A stretch of DNA of 64,000 nucleotides, taken from positions 32,452,743 through 32,516,742 of the forward strand of contig NC_089744.1 of assembly GCF_040412425.1 (NCBI RefSeq). Reading direction: 5' to 3'. This document shows, piece after piece, positions 23,481 to 32,700 of this stretch. Position numbers and translations under genes: made by a program. Position 1 is the stretch's first letter. Every line of letters starts with the position of its first letter. The notes beneath the pieces were generated by a model. It saw only the letters and a program-made list of their open reading frames with translations, was not told where the DNA came from and made no database searches. Origin of the DNA: Macrobrachium rosenbergii. Its lineage: Eukaryota; Arthropoda; Malacostraca; Decapoda; Palaemonidae.

Positions 23481-23831
23481 ATTCTTGCCTTGGAATAGTT
23501 GTAATGTTATGGTTGTTTGTGGAGATTGGGCGCAATCTTCCGCAATCATTGATTTTAGTCAGGTAATCAGTTTGTTCCTTGGCAGCACCTGGAACAAGGG
23601 TATTATAGGTTGTCTGTCACATAGAGGTTGGTACACCGGTTGGCAGCTCCTAGAGGTCTTCAGCCCCTGAGTGGATCGCTGGACCTCTTAAGGAAAGCAG
23701 ACATAATGAGGGGAGTTCATTGAAGTCAGCTTCCTTAAACCAGGTAAGAACCTTAAGTTGGTTTATTAACCCTTAAGCAAAATTCCAAAGATGTTGGCTG
23801 TCTCTGACCCTCCACCAAAGGTGTCAATCAG

Positions 23832-23926
23832 CTATATATATAACTACCAGGTAAGTCAGATGTTTAAAAATGATATTTTCATAATAAAATAAATTTTTGA
23901 ACATACTTACCTGGTAGTTATATATG
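23832..23926 (+). repeat. DIRS-B internal complementary region
   Basis: The first half (to about 23866) is the reverse complement of the element's left end (17491-17525). The second half (about 23878-23925) is the reverse complement of its right end (24103-24150). The two are therefore the circle junction of the element, present inside it. In DIRS-1 this region is thought to template the joining of the ends during replication. Confidence 0.92.
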
Positions 23927-23962
23927 ATTAAATTCCCACCCTCCTCCCCTCTAGAGACTAGG

Positions 23963-24118
23963 GGCATGGAAGATCTGAGGAACAGTTGGAATGGTTCAAG
24001 GTACCTGGGTAGAGGGCGCACTAGTGGTACACCTGACTACCCATCGGCGATTGCCGCGAGTTTTGAAATTCTGCCGCGCGTCAGGGACTTTAGCTATATA
24101 TATAACTACCAGGTAAGT
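23963..24118 (-). repeat. DIRS-B right inverted terminal repeat
   Basis: Reverse complement of 17501-17655; ends ACTACCAGGTAAGT. A further tail (to about 24150) is shared only with the internal complementary region. Confidence 0.95.
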
Positions 24119-24150
24119 ATGTTCAAAAATTTATTTTATTATGAAAATAT

Positions 24151-25030
24151 TTTTCATGTGGCGTTGGCTACCACCAAACGCGTTAGCAAACTGCATGCTT
24201 TTGACAGAAGAGTTGGGTTTTCTCAAGGCTACACTATCTGTTCCCTTTCTCTTGGTTTCCTCGCCAATAAGAAGAATATCTCCAATCCCTGGCCTTGCTC
24301 ATTTTCCATTAAGAATTTATTGGACATTTTTGGACTAGAGGAGGAGGAGAGATTGCCTTGACCTGTGAGAGCATTGAGGTACTACCTCCATAGGACAGAG
24401 AAAATTTGAGGGCCCTCGAATAATCTTTGGTGTTCTGTGAGAAACCCATCTCGGCCCCTGTCAAAGAATGCCCTTTCTTGAGGATCCTTATTTTGGAAGC
24501 TCATTCTCAGGTACAGGATGATGTCTTTCCTTCCCTTAGAGTAAAGGCTCATGAGGTTCTAGCTGTTGCCACGTCTCTCTGCCTTTCACGATAATTTGTC
24601 TTTATCATCTATCCTGCAATCAATTTTTTGGAGGTCCAGGTCTATTTTCGCGTCGCATTACCTCAAGGACGTCGAAACTGTTTTCGAAAACTGCAGCGCG
24701 TTAGGACCCTTATCCGTGGCTGGCATGATGTTGGGAGAGGAAGCATCGGGGCTCTCTGTTCCTCTACAATCCTCTCGCCTTGTTGTAAGGTGTTGAGTTC
24801 AAGGGAAGTCTGGGGTACTTTGCACCTGGAGTACCCACCAGTTTTTAGTGGTCGGGTTGGAGGTTTTTTTTATGGTAGTGTAGGTGGCAGTGGTCTCCAC
24901 CCAGGGCAACGGCACCCTTTTTTAATGTGTCAACCATCGGTGAACTTCCATGGCTGCAAAGTACCCACTGAAGTGGAGGCGATCCTTGGCCATACTGCCA
25001 CATCTTCCACAGGTTAAGATGAGCACCTCC
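24151..25030 (+). pseudogene. DIRS-A tyrosine recombinase, 3' part
   Basis: Continues the gene cut at 17486: HVALATTKRVSKLHAF carries the first catalytic Arg block, then a shifted frame has LSSILQSIFWRSRS and ASHYLKDVETVF with the nucleophilic Tyr (near 24658). The break falls just before VALATTKR, exactly where DIRS-B reads VCLATAKR. Several stops and frameshifts are present. Confidence 0.8.
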
Positions 25031-25142
25031 CAGAGGCAGTACCAGTCTGCAGGAGCTCTCTTACCAGGTAAGAACAACAAGCATTATTCTGACGCTAGCA
25101 ACCTTTTCTATTTCATCTATTTCATAGTCATTACTGTCTTAA

Positions 25143-26916
25143 CCCATTCCTGTCCAATTGACGTCATATTACGCAACAACCCCTACCCCCTTCTTTTCTG
25201 ACTGGCGTAATTTTACGTAAAATTTACCGACATTTTTTTCGTGACGTGTGGTAGGGGTAAATTTTTTTATTTTCGGACAGTTGGTGGTTTCCATAGGCTA
25301 AAGCATACCTTGGACCGTGTAACTCAGGCATCGATCGCCAGGCAAGCAGTCCCTATACTGCGCATGCGCAATTCCCTGGCATAGTAAGTTTCTCACAATG
25401 AAATCAGCTGATCCTACCCACGTTTTCTCTCGTATCTTACATTTTTTTATAAAATGTAGGATTACATTATTGGAAACACTGTTTGGTATCCTCTATTTTC
25501 TATAAATTTTTTAGTTCCTCTACTGTGCATACACAAATCCATGGTCAGAGACAGAGCGTAGTAAAATTCTCACAATGACATCAGCTGATGACCCACGCAG
25601 GCCTGGCAGGCCACAATTCTGTCAGAGACCATGCGTCTGAGGTTGGGTAAACACGTGAGGCTGTTTACATACAGCGACGTCAACCGAGAACAGTTTCCAA
25701 CATGCTTTCGCAAAGTTTTTACGGTAAAACTAGCGGAAATTCGTTAGTGCATCACATAAGAGACGTCTGGATTTTAGGCAGGGCTCTGAATCTCATTTTC
25801 ATTATCATATATATCGATATTTAGAGAATTTTGTTGGCTTTCTCATAAAAAATAATTCATTCACCTAACTGTTATAGCTTTTGAGCTACTGAACGATAAT
25901 GTTGACAACGGTAACATTTTTTTTTCGTTTGAACAGCTTATAACGTCAAAATGAAACTGTTGTTGTTACCAAAGCCATTTTTCTTGACTCTCACTTTATT
26001 CCTCAACCTTTCCTCTACATTTTTGTATATTTACAAAGTAATTTCTGTGAAAAAATCTGAGGTAGGGCTCTTCAAAAAAATGTCTAGCGATAATTCTCAC
26101 CGTATGCCTGGCAGCGCTCTGTTTCTTACCCACTTTTCTATCAATTTTTCACCAACTGGACTTATTCGTTTTTCATTGTTTTATATGTCGATATTTAGAG
26201 AATTTTCTTGGCTTTCTCATAAAAAATAATTTATTAAGCCTAACTGTTATAGTTTTTGAGCTTGAACAATAATGTTGACAACGGTAACTTTTTTTTTTTT
26301 CGATCAATTTATAACGTCAAAATGAAACTGTTGCCGTTACCAAAGCCATTTTTCTTGACTTTCCCTTTATTCTTCAACTTTTCCTCTACGTTTCGTATAT
26401 TTACAAAGTAATTTCTATGAAAAATAACAGAGATAGGGCTCTTCAAAAAAATATTTTCTAGCGATAATTCTCACCATAGGCCGGGCAGAGCGCTCTGTTT
26501 CTCACCATCTTTTCTATCAATTTTTTCACCAACTGGACTTATTCGTTTTCCATTGTTTTTATATGTCAATATTTAGGAATTTTATTGGCTTTCTCATGAA
26601 AAATAATTCATTCGTCTGACTTTCATAGTTTTTGGGTTTGAACGAAAATATAAAAATAAGTAAAGAATTTTATTTTTTTTCGTTAAATAACTCACATTTT
26701 TTTTTGTAGTTAGAGGGCTGGGACTCTTATTCTGACTATTCCACCATAAAATATAAACATTTAGAAAAAAGGACAGCAAAATGAACGTTGTTGGCATAAA
26801 ATTTCTATTTTTGCTGAATTTTCGAAATAATTATTTTTTCGCACTGTCGAGCGCTCCCAGACACATCGGGGCTCATGTACCCTCAGTGATGTGATAACTA
26901 TACACATATGAAAGGT
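25143..26916. mobile_element. TTAA-bounded 1.8-kb insertion in DIRS-A
   Basis: In DIRS-B about 90 bp separate the recombinase end from the complementary region; in DIRS-A about 1.86 kb does. The extra DNA is bounded by TTAA at 25139-25142 and 26917-26920, as in piggyBac-type insertions, and its left end begins CCCATTCC. The right end is only weakly complementary (AAAGGT), so the family is unproven. It carries a 375-bp tandem repeat and no transposase. Confidence 0.45.
25811..26660 (+). repeat. 375-bp tandem repeat, about 2.3 copies
   Basis: Units start near 25811, 26185 and 26561 with a TCGATATTTAGAGAATTTT-type block. They share AATGTTGACAACGGTAAC and AAAGCCATTTTTCTTGACT. The third unit is partial. 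The copies are well conserved, so the duplication is fairly recent or maintained. Confidence 0.85.
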
Positions 26917-26973
26917 TTAATGTCTTGTAGCAGAATATGTCCATGTTCCCTCCTCCATTCAATATGGAGTCAG

Positions 26974-27058
26974 CTGTGTAATTACTTGGTAAGTCACTTA
27001 TATAAAAATGACATTATGATAAAATAAGTTGTATATATACCCACCAAATAATTACATA
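26974..27058 (+). repeat. DIRS-A internal complementary region
   Basis: TGTAATTACTTGGTAAGTCA is the reverse complement of the left end of DIRS-A, and the following block up to TAATTACAT is a diverged complement of its right end. The arrangement is the same as in DIRS-B. Confidence 0.8.
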
Positions 27059-27095
27059 ATCGGAGTCCTCCCGCCTCCCCTTAAATGGAAATCAG

Positions 27096-27252
27096 GGCAA
27101 AATGAATTGAAGCTCTTTGGTGAGTTGTTCCTATCAGTCCCGAAAGTGGCCAGTACCTTGTCACCTACATGAACGATAATAGTGCCACTGCGAAATTTGA
27201 ATTCTTAGACTGCCGTGTAGAAAGCTAGTAGCTATGCAATTACTTAGTAAGT
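27096..27252 (-). repeat. DIRS-A right inverted terminal repeat
   Basis: Reverse complement of 12024-12180; ends TACTTAGTAAGT. A short tail with TTTTATCATGAAAATGTCAT to about 27286 matches the complementary region. Confidence 0.85.
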
Positions 27253-27286
27253 GTATATAAAACTTTATTTTATCATGAAAATGTCA

Positions 27287-28310
27287 TATTACTAACTATC
27301 CCATGCCAATTGGAACCTTGATTCCGAGCTTGACAAGTTTGTTACAACCCACTCGAGTCACCCTGTAAGTGGTTAGTTACTGTCAGGGATCTCAAGTGGA
27401 CTCTGCCCACTTGGGTTCACATATTTAAACAAGGTTCCCTCTTGAATTTTGTTCACTAATAAACTTCTTGCACTCATGGGTCTTACTAGTGCCATTAATC
27501 CTCTCTTGGATATGATTGCTTTGTCAAAACCAGAGCTTTCTTGATGCTGCTGACTGCAGAAGCCTCAACCCACAAGACATGATGTAGGGCAGTCGTCAGT
27601 ATCAGGGAACATGCTTTTCCTATTTATCTATCTGCCCTGACTTGCTCCTTGTCTCCCCTCAGTTCAAAAAGTGCTGCTTGATGAAATTTATCATCCTTAA
27701 GGATTAGGTCACCCCGGGACCACTCCAAGGTGCAGTTATTTGCCTTCATCAGGAGTCAAAGATTAGTTATGTGTGGGGAAACTTTGGCTTCTTCCCCAGC
27801 AGAAGACCAGGGATGATTTGTCACCCTGTGTGACTAAGATTCTTTTATGGTTCTTGATTATCCTGTTGAGCATTCTAGATGAATCAATGTCAGCATACGC
27901 AGTTCCACCTGAGCCATGGGGTTGATTTTTATTTTCTCAAACAGGTCCAGGAAAAAAAGGAAATATGTGATAATTTTTGGACCCTGTATGAGATATCCTT
28001 TGGTGATTATCTGCTCAGCAACATTTACTCAACTTCAGTCCTGATCTTTCAAAGTTCTTTAAGTTCAACCTTCTTTTGGGAATGACTACCCCTCCCTCTG
28101 TTCCTCCTTGTAAGGTATGAGTAGTTTTCAGTTGCCTCCCTTCTAGTGGAGTGCCATCCCACCGTTTACCTGGGGATTGGGTGTAGAACAACTTGAAATT
28201 TTTCCTGTTCCTTCCCTGTTGATTCTTCCAGGTTGTTGGGCTTACCCCTTCCTTATAGGAACCCTTCAATCAGTTAGTACAGTTATTGAATAAAAGCAGC
28301 AATCTTAAAA
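27287..28310 (+). pseudogene. Possible decayed DIRS recombinase segment
   Basis: Broken frames include LLTAEASTHKT (near 27547, resembling the family's LATAKRVSE block) and IYSTSVLIFQ near 28025, but stops are frequent and the match is weak. It may be the continuation of an older DIRS copy (9116-12009) split by DIRS-A. Treated as tentative. Confidence 0.25.
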
Positions 28311-28561
28311 TGAAACTTGTGAAATATTGCCAAAGAAAATTAAACTTTTAACATTTTCATTTTGGAATGGCAGACCTTTAAAAGTTATATTTTAGAATGG
28401 CAGACCTTTAAAATTGCACTTTGGAATTGTGTTTTTTTAACTAAAGACTGTAGTAATGGTTTGCAATATTCCTATTGCCGGCAGTTATATTGAATGTCAA
28501 AATTACACTATGCTGTATCTATGTTGATGGGTATTTTATATCACCATGTTTAGGATGATGG
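28311..28561. other. Short duplicated AT-rich sequence
   Basis: A short unit with GAATGGCAGACCTTTAAAA recurs twice (about 28365-28385 and 28394-28412). No gene is seen. Confidence 0.5.
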
Positions 28562-28959
28562 TACAGGTGACCCCTGCCTATTCGTGTTCAGGATTCATGA
28601 CTTCACCTATTCGTGGATTTTTCTGTCGAACATATCTTAAACATAAAAATACAAAACAAATTGAAACTGTATGAGAGAAAATGGCTGTGCCTGAATATAG
28701 GGGTAAATTGGTTAGATACACGTACCTGTGAGCCGTATATTTTTAAGGGTAATGTAGTAAGATGACTTTGAAATGATAATAAAGTCTTTTAGGGTGATAG
28801 CTCAAGGTATATTTGGTTTTTGACCTATTAAAATATGTGGTAAACTAGTACAATAGGCAATTATAAACATTTTTAGAGGGGGTTGTCAAGTATTCATGGG
28901 TTTTAGTTAGTCAAGGGTGGTTGTGTTCCCTATCCCCTGCGAATACCGGGGGGTGACTA
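28562..28959. mobile_element. MITE with terminal inverted repeats
   Basis: The left end TACAGGTGACCCCTGCCTAT and the right end (on the other strand TAGTCACCCCCCGGTATTCG) are imperfect inverted repeats of about 24 bp flanked by TA, as in Tc1/mariner-type MITEs. It has no coding capacity. It ends about 200 bp upstream of the first gene of the four-gene cluster. Confidence 0.6.
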
Positions 28960-29120
28960 GTTGTAAACATTATATGAAAACATACCTGTTGTTTATGTAT
29001 GGAAAAAAAAAAAAAACCAGTTGTAAATTTTTTAAAGTGTTCCAGTGATATCTGCCTTTAGTCTGGCATGTACAGTGTATGATTTAGTATGAAGTGCCTT
29101 AATAAATATCCCTTTTTTAT

Positions 29121-29150
29121 TTCTAGTAATGAGATTTCCATGCATTTCAG
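29121..29150 (+). other. Candidate 3' splice acceptors before NCBP2AS2-like ORF
   Basis: TTTATTTCTAG ends at 29126 and GCATTTCAG ends at 29150, 13 nt before the ATG at 29164. Either could join an upstream leader exon to the cluster. The sequence alone does not show which is used. Confidence 0.45.
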
Positions 29151-29163
29151 TACTGTTGAGGAC

Positions 29164-29409
29164 ATGGTACTAAGATACCTCTTAAACAGAATCCTAAACA
29201 ATCCACAGATAATTGACAAGATTGCAGAGTCGTATCCAATTCGACGTGCTGCTCAGCTAACAGCCTACGCCCTACAGAGAGGTAAAATTGCAGCAGAGGA
29301 AGCATTGGAATCTGAAGCCAAGAAGCGTGTCTCTCGTTTCTCTGAGAAGTTTACTGAGGAAATAAACAAGGGTTTTAAAGAATTGGAACAAGGAAGACAG
29401 AAAAAGTAA
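29164..29409 (+). CDS. NCBP2AS2: NCBP2AS2-like small protein
   Basis: An 81-residue protein starting MVLRYLLNRILNNPQ, with the strongly conserved core ESYPIRRAAQLTAYAL at residues 20-35, then a charged helical tail (RFSEKFTEEINKGFKEL). This matches the small metazoan NCBP2AS2 family; the human member is encoded antisense to NCBP2. The biochemical role is poorly defined and I assign none. The start is placed at the internal ATG (29164) because the family begins at MVLR; the open frame itself reaches 29089 through probable intron or leader. It is the first of four closely spaced ORFs; its TAA stop is 53 nt before the COX17 start. Confidence 0.85.
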   Translation: MVLRYLLNRILNNPQIIDKIAESYPIRRAAQLTAYALQRGKIAAEEALESEAKKRVSRFSEKFTEEINKGFKELEQGRQKK

Positions 29410-29448
29410 AAAGATATTTTAAGATATTTATTTTTAGCCTATACTTTT

Positions 29449-29461
29449 TTCATTAGAGCAG
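29449..29461 (+). other. Candidate 3' splice acceptor before COX17
   Basis: CTTTTTTCATTAGAGCAG ends at 29461, one base before the COX17 ATG at 29463. It resembles an acceptor (T-rich tract then AG) and would give a leader of one base plus any upstream exon. Tentative. Confidence 0.35.
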
Positions 29462-29462
29462 T

Positions 29463-29657
29463 ATGTCTGAATCTTCACTTGCTGTAGAGGAAAAGAGAGA
29501 AATTGAGGAAAAGAAGCCAAAGTGTAAAGCCTGTTGTGCCTGTCCAGAAACTAAACAAGCTAGGGATGCTTGTATTGTGGAGAAAGGTGCTGAAAATTGC
29601 CAAGAATTAATTGAAGCTCATAAGAAGTGTATGCGAGATATGGGATTTAATATATAG
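29463..29657 (+). CDS. COX17: Cytochrome c oxidase copper chaperone COX17
   Basis: A 64-residue protein, the usual length. It has the copper-binding [10 protein letters not shown] motif (residues 22-31) and the twin CX9C pattern: [11 protein letters not shown] followed by [11 protein letters not shown]. These disulphide-bonded helices form the CHCH fold used for import into the mitochondrial intermembrane space. COX17 passes Cu(I) to SCO1 and COX11 for assembly of cytochrome c oxidase. The N-terminus is short and acidic/basic with no presequence, as expected. All catalytic cysteines are present, so it looks functional. It lies 53 nt after the previous stop and 111 nt before BAF, with no intron and no poly(A) signal between. 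Confidence 0.97.
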   Translation: MSESSLAVEEKREIEEKKPKCKACCACPETKQARDACIVEKGAENCQELIEAHKKCMRDMGFNI

Positions 29658-29724
29658 AACATTTTTATTGGTGTGCTCTTTAATGAATGCAATTAATTGT
29701 GCTGTACTCAATGTATTTAAGACT

Positions 29725-29735
29725 TTTGATTTTAG
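29725..29735 (+). other. Candidate 3' splice acceptor before BAF
   Basis: ACTTTTGATTTTAG ends at 29735, 33 nt before the BAF ATG. It has a T-rich tract and AG, but usage is unknown. Confidence 0.35.
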
Positions 29736-29768
29736 ATCTATAATTGGTTTATGGGTTAGTGTAACACA

Positions 29769-30041
29769 ATGACAACCACCTCTCAAAAACACACACTGTT
29801 TGTTGCTGAACCCATGGGTGATAAGCCTGTTACTGAGTTAGCTGGCATCGGAGAAGTTTTAGGGAGACGCCTTGAGAATAGGGGATTTGACAAGGCATTT
29901 GTGGTTCTTGGGCAGTTTCTCGTTCTAAAGAAAAACAGAGAGCTTTTTTTGGAATGGTTGCAGGATCTTGTTTGTGCTAACTCGAATCAAGCCTCAGAAT
30001 GTTATCAGTGTTTGGCTGACTGGTGCAGCGAGTTTCTGTGA
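29769..30041 (+). CDS. BANF1: Barrier-to-autointegration factor (BAF)
   Basis: A 90-residue protein, one residue longer than the human 89. It matches BAF along its length: [17 protein letters not shown] at the start, the helix-hairpin-helix core [17 protein letters not shown] (about residues 25-41), then [18 protein letters not shown] and a Trp/Cys-rich C-terminus ([13 protein letters not shown]). BAF is a DNA-bridging dimer that binds LEM-domain proteins and lamin and shapes the nuclear envelope after mitosis. All family landmarks are intact and the frame is intron-free. It lies 111 nt after COX17 and 66 nt before the YIPF3-like start. Confidence 0.97.
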   Translation: MTTTSQKHTLFVAEPMGDKPVTELAGIGEVLGRRLENRGFDKAFVVLGQFLVLKKNRELFLEWLQDLVCANSNQASECYQCLADWCSEFL

Positions 30042-30076
30042 TGCAGAATGGTATGCTGCTAAAAGTCACTAAAGGT

Positions 30077-30087
30077 ATTCATTTCAG
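30077..30087 (+). other. Candidate 3' splice acceptor before YIPF3-like ORF
   Basis: GGTATTCATTTCAG ends at 30087, 20 nt before the ATG at 30108. It is the best acceptor-like motif among the spacers, but there is no proof of use. Confidence 0.4.
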
Positions 30088-30107
30088 ATAGTAACAATAT
30101 AGTCACC

Positions 30108-30782
30108 ATGTCACACAAGTGCCATTCTGTTGTGACCATAGAGTCGATAAGTCCAGACACGGACACGTGTTCCTCACAGCTGACTGTGTTTGGCTACTTG
30201 CTGAGTCTGTGCAAATTTGTGAGACCATATTTTTCAGTGTCAAACAACAGAATTCCTCGTAGAATAGTATCTTCAATGGCACCACCACTTTTTTTCCCAG
30301 AGTTCCAGCGTGTGTACTCTGACATGAAAGGGCCCATAGTGATTGTAACCTTGTTAGCATCAATTCTTCTTTACGGCCTTCATAGTCCCCAGAGGACTCT
30401 CGTTATGGAAGTTTTGGCTGCGGCAAAGCTCACTGTTGGTTATTGGCTGGGCTTCTCATTTCTTGCATTTTTCCTGGGTTACTTTTGTCAAACAAGTCTT
30501 ACATTTTCACAGATGCTTTCCATAACTGGGTATAGCCTAACAGGCCACTGCCTTGTCTTATTAACAGCAGAAGTGCTGCACCAAGAAGAAAACCATGGTG
30601 TGTTCTTTTTCCTTACAGCAGTCTTTGGTGGACTTGCCACAGGCAGACTTATTATAATCATGTTAGCACGTACGCCAGGTCCAGGGCAGCGCCTTGTGAT
30701 GTGCTCTACTTTAGCATGCATACATCTTATGCACTTGATATATATTCATTTTGCATTTATGAGGAAAAAATTTGCTGTTTAG
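30108..30782 (+). CDS. YIPF3: YIPF3-like Golgi membrane protein
   Basis: A 224-residue protein of the Yip1-domain family, closest by motif order to YIPF3, a Golgi protein that works with YIPF4 in Golgi structure. A cytosolic N-terminus (about 1-65) carries RPYFSVSNNRIPRRIVSSM; then five hydrophobic segments follow at about residues 70-90, 101-125, 131-152, 163-185 and 195-216. YWLGFSFLAFFLGYFCQ, LSITGYSLTGHC and GPGQRLVMCSTLACIHL match the YIPF3 pattern rather than YIPF4. The N-terminus is shorter than that of the human protein. The ATG has a good context (CACC before it). The gene is intron-free, last in the cluster, and is followed by AATAAA at 31034. Confidence 0.88.
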   Translation: MSHKCHSVVTIESISPDTDTCSSQLTVFGYLLSLCKFVRPYFSVSNNRIPRRIVSSMAPPLFFPEFQRVYSDMKGPIVIVTLLASILLYGLHSPQRTLVMEVLAAAKLTVGYWLGFSFLAFFLGYFCQTSLTFSQMLSITGYSLTGHCLVLLTAEVLHQEENHGVFFFLTAVFGGLATGRLIIIMLARTPGPGQRLVMCSTLACIHLMHLIYIHFAFMRKKFAV

Positions 30783-31260
30783 TGCATGAACACAATTCAG
30801 ATTCTGCATTTTGCTGGTTGTGAACAAAGTAAAATCTCAGGACAACATTAGAAATATCTTTTCAAATTAAAATAATTTTTCATGCTTGGTCAGTTGTAAA
30901 CCTATTAAACATCCTCTGAGGCAGCATGCACAAAATGTATATTAAAATCATAGCTTTCTTCTGTGAAAGTTATATTAAATGGAAAATGTAGAAATTCACA
31001 AAGCATTCTTTCTGTAAATACGATTATTGTACTAATAAATAAGACAATATTTTTATTCTGTTTTGATTATCCATTTGTATAAATGAACTATGTATTTATG
31101 GTGACTTAATGGTGAATTGTTCATTGGGTATGGGTTTTGAATTGAATTTGGTGGAAGGTTTTAGTTTTGAATATATTGAACATGATCAATTTCAAGTTTC
31201 TTGGCTAGAACTACTGTTAAAATATATTTTGGGTGTGATTTGGTCATAGTTCCTGACTTG
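30783..31260 (+). other. Probable 3' UTR of the cluster
   Basis: AT-rich and without a gene. It contains ATTAAA at 30866-30871 and AATAAA at 31034-31039, the first canonical poly(A) signals downstream of the four ORFs. Confidence 0.5.
31034..31039 (+). terminator. Candidate poly(A) signal
   Basis: AATAAA about 250 nt after the YIPF3-like stop, followed by a T-rich stretch. None is found in the spacers between the four ORFs. Confidence 0.5.
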
Positions 31261-32700
31261 ACCAACCCTGAGGTGTGAGGTAAGCAAGAACGACGGAGGT
31301 ATGAGTGAGAGCTGATAGCGCTCGTCATCTTTGTCTTCTACTTCATCATCTACCTCACCTTGATCCCACTCTCTTACTCTGCATAGGCAGTCACTGAGAG
31401 AGGTAGTCCAATCCTTGTTTTAAAAAAAACAAGTCTTGAAATGCCTCTTCCATGCATTCTCTCTGCTGGGGGAGGGCAGGGGTGTAGAGTCACCAGTAGT
31501 CATTGGCTTTCTCCAGGTAGGGTTGGCACTGTGGTGCCAGCCTGTGTAGACTTTAGCTTCGGCTTCCATCTTGTCTCTCGGTGAGCTGTCAGGATCTCAC
31601 TGATTTGAGGCTGTTTGGCTTATTTGCTTGGTGCAAAAATTTTCCCCCTCTCACAGCAAATCTTTGGAGTTGCACATTAAGGGTTTGTGTGGCCTGTTTG
31701 CTAGTCATGTACCCAGTCTGCTGATTGGGTTTAACGCTAGCAATGAGGTATATTGCTCTCTTGGTCCGTCCATGGTCAGACAGTCTGCTTGATAAGGGTT
31801 TTGCATGGCAATTAATTATAATGCTCTCTCAGTCCATCCATGGTTGGACGATTGTGGTTAACAGGCAAGGAGGGCAAACCACCTCACCCTCTGCAACCTG
31901 CTTGATGTAGGGTTTGCATGGTATGTTTGCTAGTCACATACCCTTTACGGATCGGTTTTACACTATTGACAGGGAAGGGTTCTTCCCACCCTTCTTCAAG
32001 TTTATGGGGTGAACTGGCATCATTTCCATGCTTGAGATGGTGCTGTCTAGAGAGGGTGCTGTCCAAGCACTCTTTCTCCAGGGAAGGTCTGAACGCTTCT
32101 ACTACTTGTAGGTGTGGCAGGTAGGGGGAGTTGGGTGAGTGGTGCCAGAGCTTGTTCCTTTTCTTCTTTTGGTTTTATCGATTCTCAGCACTCCAGTTCT
32201 ACCATCCACATACTGGATGTCTCTGGCCTTTACAGCTGAGGTGGCAGTGATGATGGAGAAAGGCATCATAGAAGTAGTGGAGTGACTATTTCATGGGTTT
32301 TACAGCCTTGTTTTCCTAGTGGAGAAGGTAATTGGAGACACTGGACACCGCGGACAATGCTGAAATTCTTCAGTAAGGAGGGCTAAAGGGTTTTGATAGG
32401 TCTGGAGGATGCATCTTTCAAGTACCCATTCATCAGAGCTGGGAAGCACCAGCTCAGGTGTTTATTTAGGTGTTCACCTTCGTGTTCCCTGTTGCAGTAC
32501 CTAGATGATTGGTTAGTCCTAGCATCTTGTGTGAGTTGCATGTTCTTCAGGACAGGGATCCCCCTTTGTCAGAAGTTTGTGATTGTGATCAACTGGAGGT
32601 CATACTGGACAGGTAATAAAAATGCACTCCTCGCCCCCAAAGAGGTCTCAACAAGTAGTGTTGGTAGATCTCCCCCAAAGAATACCTGCCTGTTTCTGTT
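31261..32700 (+). pseudogene. Decayed DIRS reverse transcriptase relic
   Basis: The open frame at 32393-32707 contains LQYLDDWLVLASC, the catalytic YLDD box of DIRS-type reverse transcriptase. Upstream, broken frames at 32220-32390 include a MMEKGIIEVVE-like block that precedes the polymerase core in this family. The segment 31640-31990 has imperfect internal repeats (TTTGCTAGTCA and TTTGCATGG blocks). No terminal repeats were found. Confidence 0.55.

Larger units (their letters stand above)
17487..24150 (+). mobile_element. DIRS-B, DIRS-type retrotransposon (inner, nested)
   Basis: A complete-length element of about 6.6 kb sits inside the recombinase gene of DIRS-A, in the same orientation. 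It has inverted terminal repeats (17501-17655 and 23963-24118), gag, reverse transcriptase, RNase H, a DIRS-specific domain, recombinase, and an internal complementary region (23832-23926) that contains complements of both outer ends next to each other. As in known DIRS elements no target-site duplication is evident. The long open frames (566 codons in gag) make it younger than DIRS-A, but frameshifts are present. Confidence 0.9.
12010..27286 (+). mobile_element. DIRS-A, DIRS-type retrotransposon (outer, interrupted)
   Basis: Order on the + strand is left inverted terminal repeat, gag, reverse transcriptase and RNase H, tyrosine recombinase, internal complementary region, right inverted repeat. 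This is the DIRS layout: elements that copy through RNA but integrate with a tyrosine recombinase rather than an integrase. It holds three later insertions (15730-16466, 17487-24150, 25143-26916); without them it would be about 6.1 kb. All genes carry stops or frameshifts, so it is inactive. The homologous B copy, which lacks those insertions, fixes where each one lies. Confidence 0.85.

Noticed and set aside
30103..30721. - strand frames opposite the YIPF3-like gene
   Set aside because: Shadows of a well-supported membrane-protein gene; no domain.
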